From Salminus brasiliensis (Eukaryota > Chordata > Actinopteri > Characiformes > Bryconidae): a stretch of 64,000 nt of DNA. The stretch spans positions 2,641,526-2,705,525 of the forward strand of contig NC_132881.1 in the NCBI RefSeq assembly GCF_030463535.1. Reading direction: 5' to 3'. The position numbers and the translations under genes are program-made. Below, one piece after another: positions 25,547-31,500 of this stretch. Under the pieces are notes generated by a model. The model ran no database searches and was not told the DNA's origin. It saw only the letters and a program-made list of their open reading frames with translations. Within the stretch, counting starts at the first letter, position 1. Every line of letters starts with the position of its first letter.

Positions 25547-28500
25547 CTAACTCCTGTTGCTGTCTATCTCTGGCCCTAACTGTCTTTCAGTAGGTTATAT
25601 TTACTCCCTCCCCTCCCCCCGTCCCCCAATGACCACAGTGCAGGAATGCCCTTTACTTAGAGAGTAAGTGTTGCACTGTTGAGGGAACTACTCAACAGTG
25701 AAACAGACCTCTCATAGGACCGGTCAGTTTTTACCAGGACAGGTCATAATGACCATCAGCCTAGTCTGGACCGTCCTGAAGGCGAAACCATGCTCATATA
25801 TACTGTAGTGAAGTGTAGCTTGAAGCACATTAGGCCCCTGACCCTCTGACCTCACCTTGGACAGCTGGGTATTCACCCAGTTGGTGAAGGTCCTCTTCTG
25901 AATCTGCTCTTGCTCCACTGTTGGAAGGAAAAGAGGAAAAGACATGAGGGTGAGGTGGACTTGAATACACAGCCGTTTGAGGTGGACCGGTCAAAATGGG
26001 TTCTACTGGAGCAAGGAATGTGGATATGTACTGTCTTTGAGAGGTCATGAACAATGACCATAATATCTGCATCAGGATGGTCACTACTGGTCAGAAAATC
26101 TCAGCACTTCATTGACTGCTTATAGCTGTCTCAGCATTGACTCAGTCATCAGAAGATCAGGAGATGTCCGGTGCTGCCACAGCTATCCGTGCCACAGCCA
26201 TTCGCAACCCTTCACTTAGCACAATGCTATCCAGTGCAGGTGTCTTTTAGCTGACATAACAGAGTTAGCAGTTCTGTAGATGTAGCAGACCTAAAAGCAG
26301 ATGCTAGTCATTCCTCCTCCTGGTGCTGGTGGCACTGTGAGACAGGGGAGTCCGGTATAGTGTACGGGAATTGGAAATTTACAACAATTGGAGAGATTGT
26401 GGTGGGGGTGGCGCAATAGATAACACCACTACCTGCCACTGACTTACAACACCATGTGGGAGATCAGGGTTCGATTCCTTGGGCAAGACTCTTAACACTA
26501 CATTGGCCCACCTCTGTAACCACGTAAGTCGCTCTGGATAAAAGCGTCAGCTAAATATCATAAATGTAAACGAGAAACTGAATAAACCTGATCATTCACA
26601 CATAATTCAAGATAAAATTCTACTTACAACAATACTTTTTGGTTATTGGTTACTTATTAAAATGAAAATATATGACCTTTCTGTCTATTTCTGTAGGTAC
26701 CAGAATGCCAGAGTGTCAAAAGGCTGCGTAACACCTGAAAAGCCTTCCATTACAAATGGCACAAACCTGCATAAACATTAATAAAGCCTTATTCCAATGA
26801 GTGCCATTGTTAAAAAGGCTTCATTGGTCAATTCTGGTGTAATTCTACATAAAATTAAGCCTTAGTAAATAAGTGCTATGTCAGGTAGCCTCATAACCCT
26901 CATGAGCTAGTCTCTTTCAGATTTAAGAGGTTTGTGAGAAGAACACTGAGTTGATTGTTGGTGACCAAGTGCATTCACTCCCTCATTCCCTTAAACACAT
27001 AGAACATTAGAACCTTATTCCACTTTACCATCAAACAGTTCTGCAAAATCATTCAGGTCCTCCACCGTGTGGAGCATCTCCATCGTTCTGTCAGTTCTTC
27101 CAAAACTTCCAAAGCTTCCTTCTTCTACCTGCTGAGCCATGATCCACCTTCCTTTTCCAGCTTCCAGCAATGCACAGAAAGCAGAGCCTGCAGAGACCCT
27201 AATCTTCTTCAGACAGCACCATTGTAGTCCAACCTGCTCCTCAAAGACAAGCCTTTCTAAGTCTTCTTCTAACAAAACCCTCTGGTTGCCCTGCACTCTC
27301 CTCGAAGTAAGAACCAAGCCCACCTTTAATGGTGCTCTGCCACCTCCCTGTTCCTGCCAAACCGAGAGGCCTCTAAAAGCCCCCTCCTGCTGCTATACAT
27401 GACCACCCTGACTATGAATAAGACTCCGAGGACGTTATCAGGGGAAGTCAAGGAGCTGCCACTCAGGGCAAGCTGAGCCATGACGTGATAGTGCGAGAAG
27501 ATTAGCAGCAGACCCTCTTGTACCACCCCTGCTTTGCCACAATCTGGCAGTGGAAGAAGCCTCAGGATTGCGGTCCTTCAAACCTGGCGCCAACAAAAAG
27601 AAAAAGGTCAAAAGATACCACGCCAGATGTCTGCACGGTTTTAATCAATGGGCTTGAAGTCGAGCTTTGGTCTAGGTCACTAGCTGACAAGCTGGGATAA
27701 TTCAGTTCCCAGATTTATTTCCAGCTTTGGTTCTAATAAAACCCAACGGGGCAACTCCCTACTCAGGATCACACACATTAGCATGCTATTAGCTTGCTTA
27801 ACGCTCTGCACCAACAAAAGAGAAGGTTCACTTGCTTGGCACCGGACCTTTCTGTCAAGGAGGTGTCAAAGGATATCCTCTGCACCATTTAAGACTCTGT
27901 TGACCTACCCAATGAACAGGAGCACTGATCTGCAGGCAAGCTTTTAAAAGCTTTGGCTCAAGAGCTGCTATCTCATGTGAGCCAAGCAGGCCCATGTCCA
28001 AATGACTCATTCAGCAGGAGATGGACAGAGCGGAGAGAACACACAAAGCTAACACCTCTATTAATCTGCAACTGTGAGGACTTCTGGATTATACTACCAC
28101 TGTTAACTGTAATTAAACATTGGGATAAACTGAGTATTTAAATAGACATTAAATCACTCTGAAAAGAACCCCTGTAATTCATCTAGGAGAAATAAAACAA
28201 ATACTTGTTTTGGACTGGATTGTATTTGTACTTGTACTGTCTGGACTCAAGTATTTGTCTTTAGACTTGTCTTGCACTCAATATCCAAGACAAGTCTGAG
28301 GTCAAACACTTGAGTCCAAAAAAGTATGAGTACAAATACAAGTCAGAGTATAAATACTACTAAATCCACAAAAGTACAAGTACAAATTCTATCGAGTCCA
28401 AGACAAGTAAGAGTACAACTACTACGGAGTCCAAGAAAGTACAAATACTACTGAGTTCACAATGAATCTAAGTACAAATACTATTGAATCCAAAAAACTG

Positions 28501-31500
28501 AGTACAAATACTCTGTTGATCATGAGTCCAAGACAAAGTCAAAATACAAATACTACTGGATCCAAGAAAGTACAAATACTACTGTCCAAGACAAGTCTGA
28601 GTACAAATACTACTGAGTTCAAGATGAGTCTGAGTAGAAATGCTATTGAATCCAAAAAACTACAAGTACAAATACTATCGAGCCCAAGACAAGTAAGAGT
28701 ATACCTACTACTCAGTCCAAGACAAGTCTGAGTACAAATGCTATTAAGTCCAAGACAAGTCAAAATACAAATACTACTGAGTTCAAGATGAGTCTGAGTA
28801 CAAATACTATTGAGTTCAGGACATGTATGAGTCTGAATACTACTGAGTCCAAGACGAGTCAAAATTCAAAAACTACCGAGTTCAAGATGAGTCTGAGTAC
28901 AAATGCCATCAAGTCCAAGACAAGTATGAGTCTGAATACTACCAAGTCCAAGACAAGTCAAAATACAAATACTACTGAATCCAAGAAAATAAATACTACT
29001 GAGTCCAAGAAAATACAAATACTACTGAGTCCAAGACAAGTCAAAATACAAATACTACTAAATCCAAGAAAGTACAAATACTACTGAGCTCAATAGGAGT
29101 CTGATTTCACCTACTACTGAGTCCAAGACGAGTCAAAATACAAATACTACCGAGTTCAAGATGAGTCTGAGTACAAATGCCATTAAGTCCAAGACAAGTA
29201 TGAGTCTGAATATTACTGAGTCCAAGACAAGTCAAAATACAAATACTACTGAATCCAAGAAAGAACAAATACTACTGAATCCAAGAAAGTACAAATACTA
29301 CTGAGTCCAAGACAAGTCTGAGTACAAATACTACTGAATTCAAGACAAGTCTGAGTACAAATACTACTGAATTCAAGATGAGTCTAAGTAAAAATACTAC
29401 TGAATCCAAGAAATTACTAGTACACCTACTACTGAGTCCAAGACAAGTCAAAATTCAAATACTAACGAATTTAAGATGAGTCAGAGTATAAATACTACTG
29501 AATCTAAAAAGAGTCAGATTCCAAACACTATCAAGTCCAAGATGAGTCGGAGTATAAATACTACCAAGAAAGTACAAGTCCAAATACTATCGAGTCCAAG
29601 ACGAGTCAAAGTGCAAATACCATACCGTGCTTCAGTACAGCAGTACACTGTAATACAGAGCCGCTGTAACTCCAGATTTACAGCATCTGATTCAGAAGTG
29701 TGAATTAAGATACCTGCTGCCGCAACCCGAGCTTAACTCCACCTGATGTTTCCCTTTACCTCTAATCCAGGACTTGTCCTCTGATACAGTGAGAGCTGTT
29801 CCACATCAGCATTGAACATCTGCACCTTACCTTTTGTTGAGTGCCTCGGCCTTGGGGGTCCTCTAGCCTGCCGGTCAGCTCCCAGCATGCAGCCCTGCTT
29901 CTTTCTGCTCTCTTTAGGGAGATATTTGTCCAGTGAGTGTTTACACTGACCAATGATCAGGGACTTCTTTTACAGTCTGAAAGGTTTGGGTGCTGACATC
30001 ACAACAAGGGGACACGAGGTGTGACCTTTGGCTTTTATTATTAAAGGGCCAGAATGACGGACGATTGGGTTTGTAAATAAGTAAAAATTAGATGCTAAAA
30101 TCAGACTTTTAGTGTGTCCTAATTCAGGGCTGCATCCTTCAGAGGCTGTATTTAAAGGCTGTCACAGTAGTGCGTCTTGACTGTCTCATTTCAAAGGTTT
30201 CTTCGTATGCGACCGGAGAAGTGCATCCTTCATTTCCATGGTTACAAAGGATCCGACACTTCGATGCTTCACCAGCCAACATACACTGAGATTGATTGAA
30301 TGCCGGTGTGGATGTCAATAAGCACACATTTGCTGGCATCTGTTTCATGTTTATTATTATTTAGTGCATATAAATGCATATTACAGTACAATCAAGGACG
30401 TCCAAGCCGAAGATCAACGACAAAATTAAGCTTTGTTTTGCTTTGTGACACAGCAGTAAAGGCAGGAACAGCAGTGCTGCCACGCCGTAGAGTAGACTGT
30501 CTCATTTCGGTTTGGCCCATACCTTCGTCAACCGTGTCCTTCAAAGGATGCAGCCCCCGAATTGGGAGACACCTTTTTTCAGCCTAGAGCAGTTTAGCCC
30601 CGCCCATTTCTAATGTCGCTATAAAGAGTGGTTCAGCTCTAAAAACTTTTGCTTGAGGCACAAAATAAGGCAGCCAATAAGAACAGAGCTCACTTATGTG
30701 TATCAGTCTTAAAAGTACAGTAACAAGAACAGTTTGTTTGATCATAAGAGGTGCAGGTTTGAGGTTGCAAAAATTAATTATGACAATTTTTGATACCTAA
30801 AGTCACACAACTTTATAAGTGGCCGTAGAAAGAGATAAAATTAAATATCAAAGTGAACAAGCTCAAGGTATGTAAAAGCATTGCATTGCCATTCTAATGA
30901 AATCTGCACTCACCCATTGTTCTCTCATAGCTCAACTCACTCCTCAGTGTCCAACAATACTGCAGCACCCTGCCTCATCCTGTAGATGCACTCAGCTTCG
31001 GTGCAACAACACCTTCAGGAATGTTCATGTGAATCCGAATCGAGAAATTAAAAGTGCATCTGCAGCTGAGGAACGATATCCAAGGCTAATGTCGGTGCCA
31101 GTGCGCTTTCAGAGCTGCTAATCAGGATGCAAGAGCAGGTAATGCAAGTTTTAAGCAAGTGCGTAGGAAAGACCTCACCTTTTACCTGTGCAAGGTAACA
31201 CACACATAGTAGCACAAGTCCACACAGGTGTCAGATTAATCCTGCAGATCTACACAGCCCTCAGGGTTTTGTGCAGAATATCCAATAAACGAGCGGCTCA
31301 CTGGATTTAGTGGGGGTAAGTGTGCAGAGCTGAAGAACACATTGTTACTTAAGAACCTGGTTATCAGTGTATTAATACCAGGCAGGGCCTCCAGGCTTTG
31401 CTCTCATTATACCTTAAATTCTTAATGGAATGGATTCCACAAGATCCTACAAACATTCTTTTATGATTTTAGTCCAAGTTGATATGATTGGATCACACAG

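Noticed and set aside
28462..29087. Open frames with [12 protein letters not shown] repeats
   Set aside because: Translation of the 33-bp minisatellite in intron 1, not a repeat protein gene.
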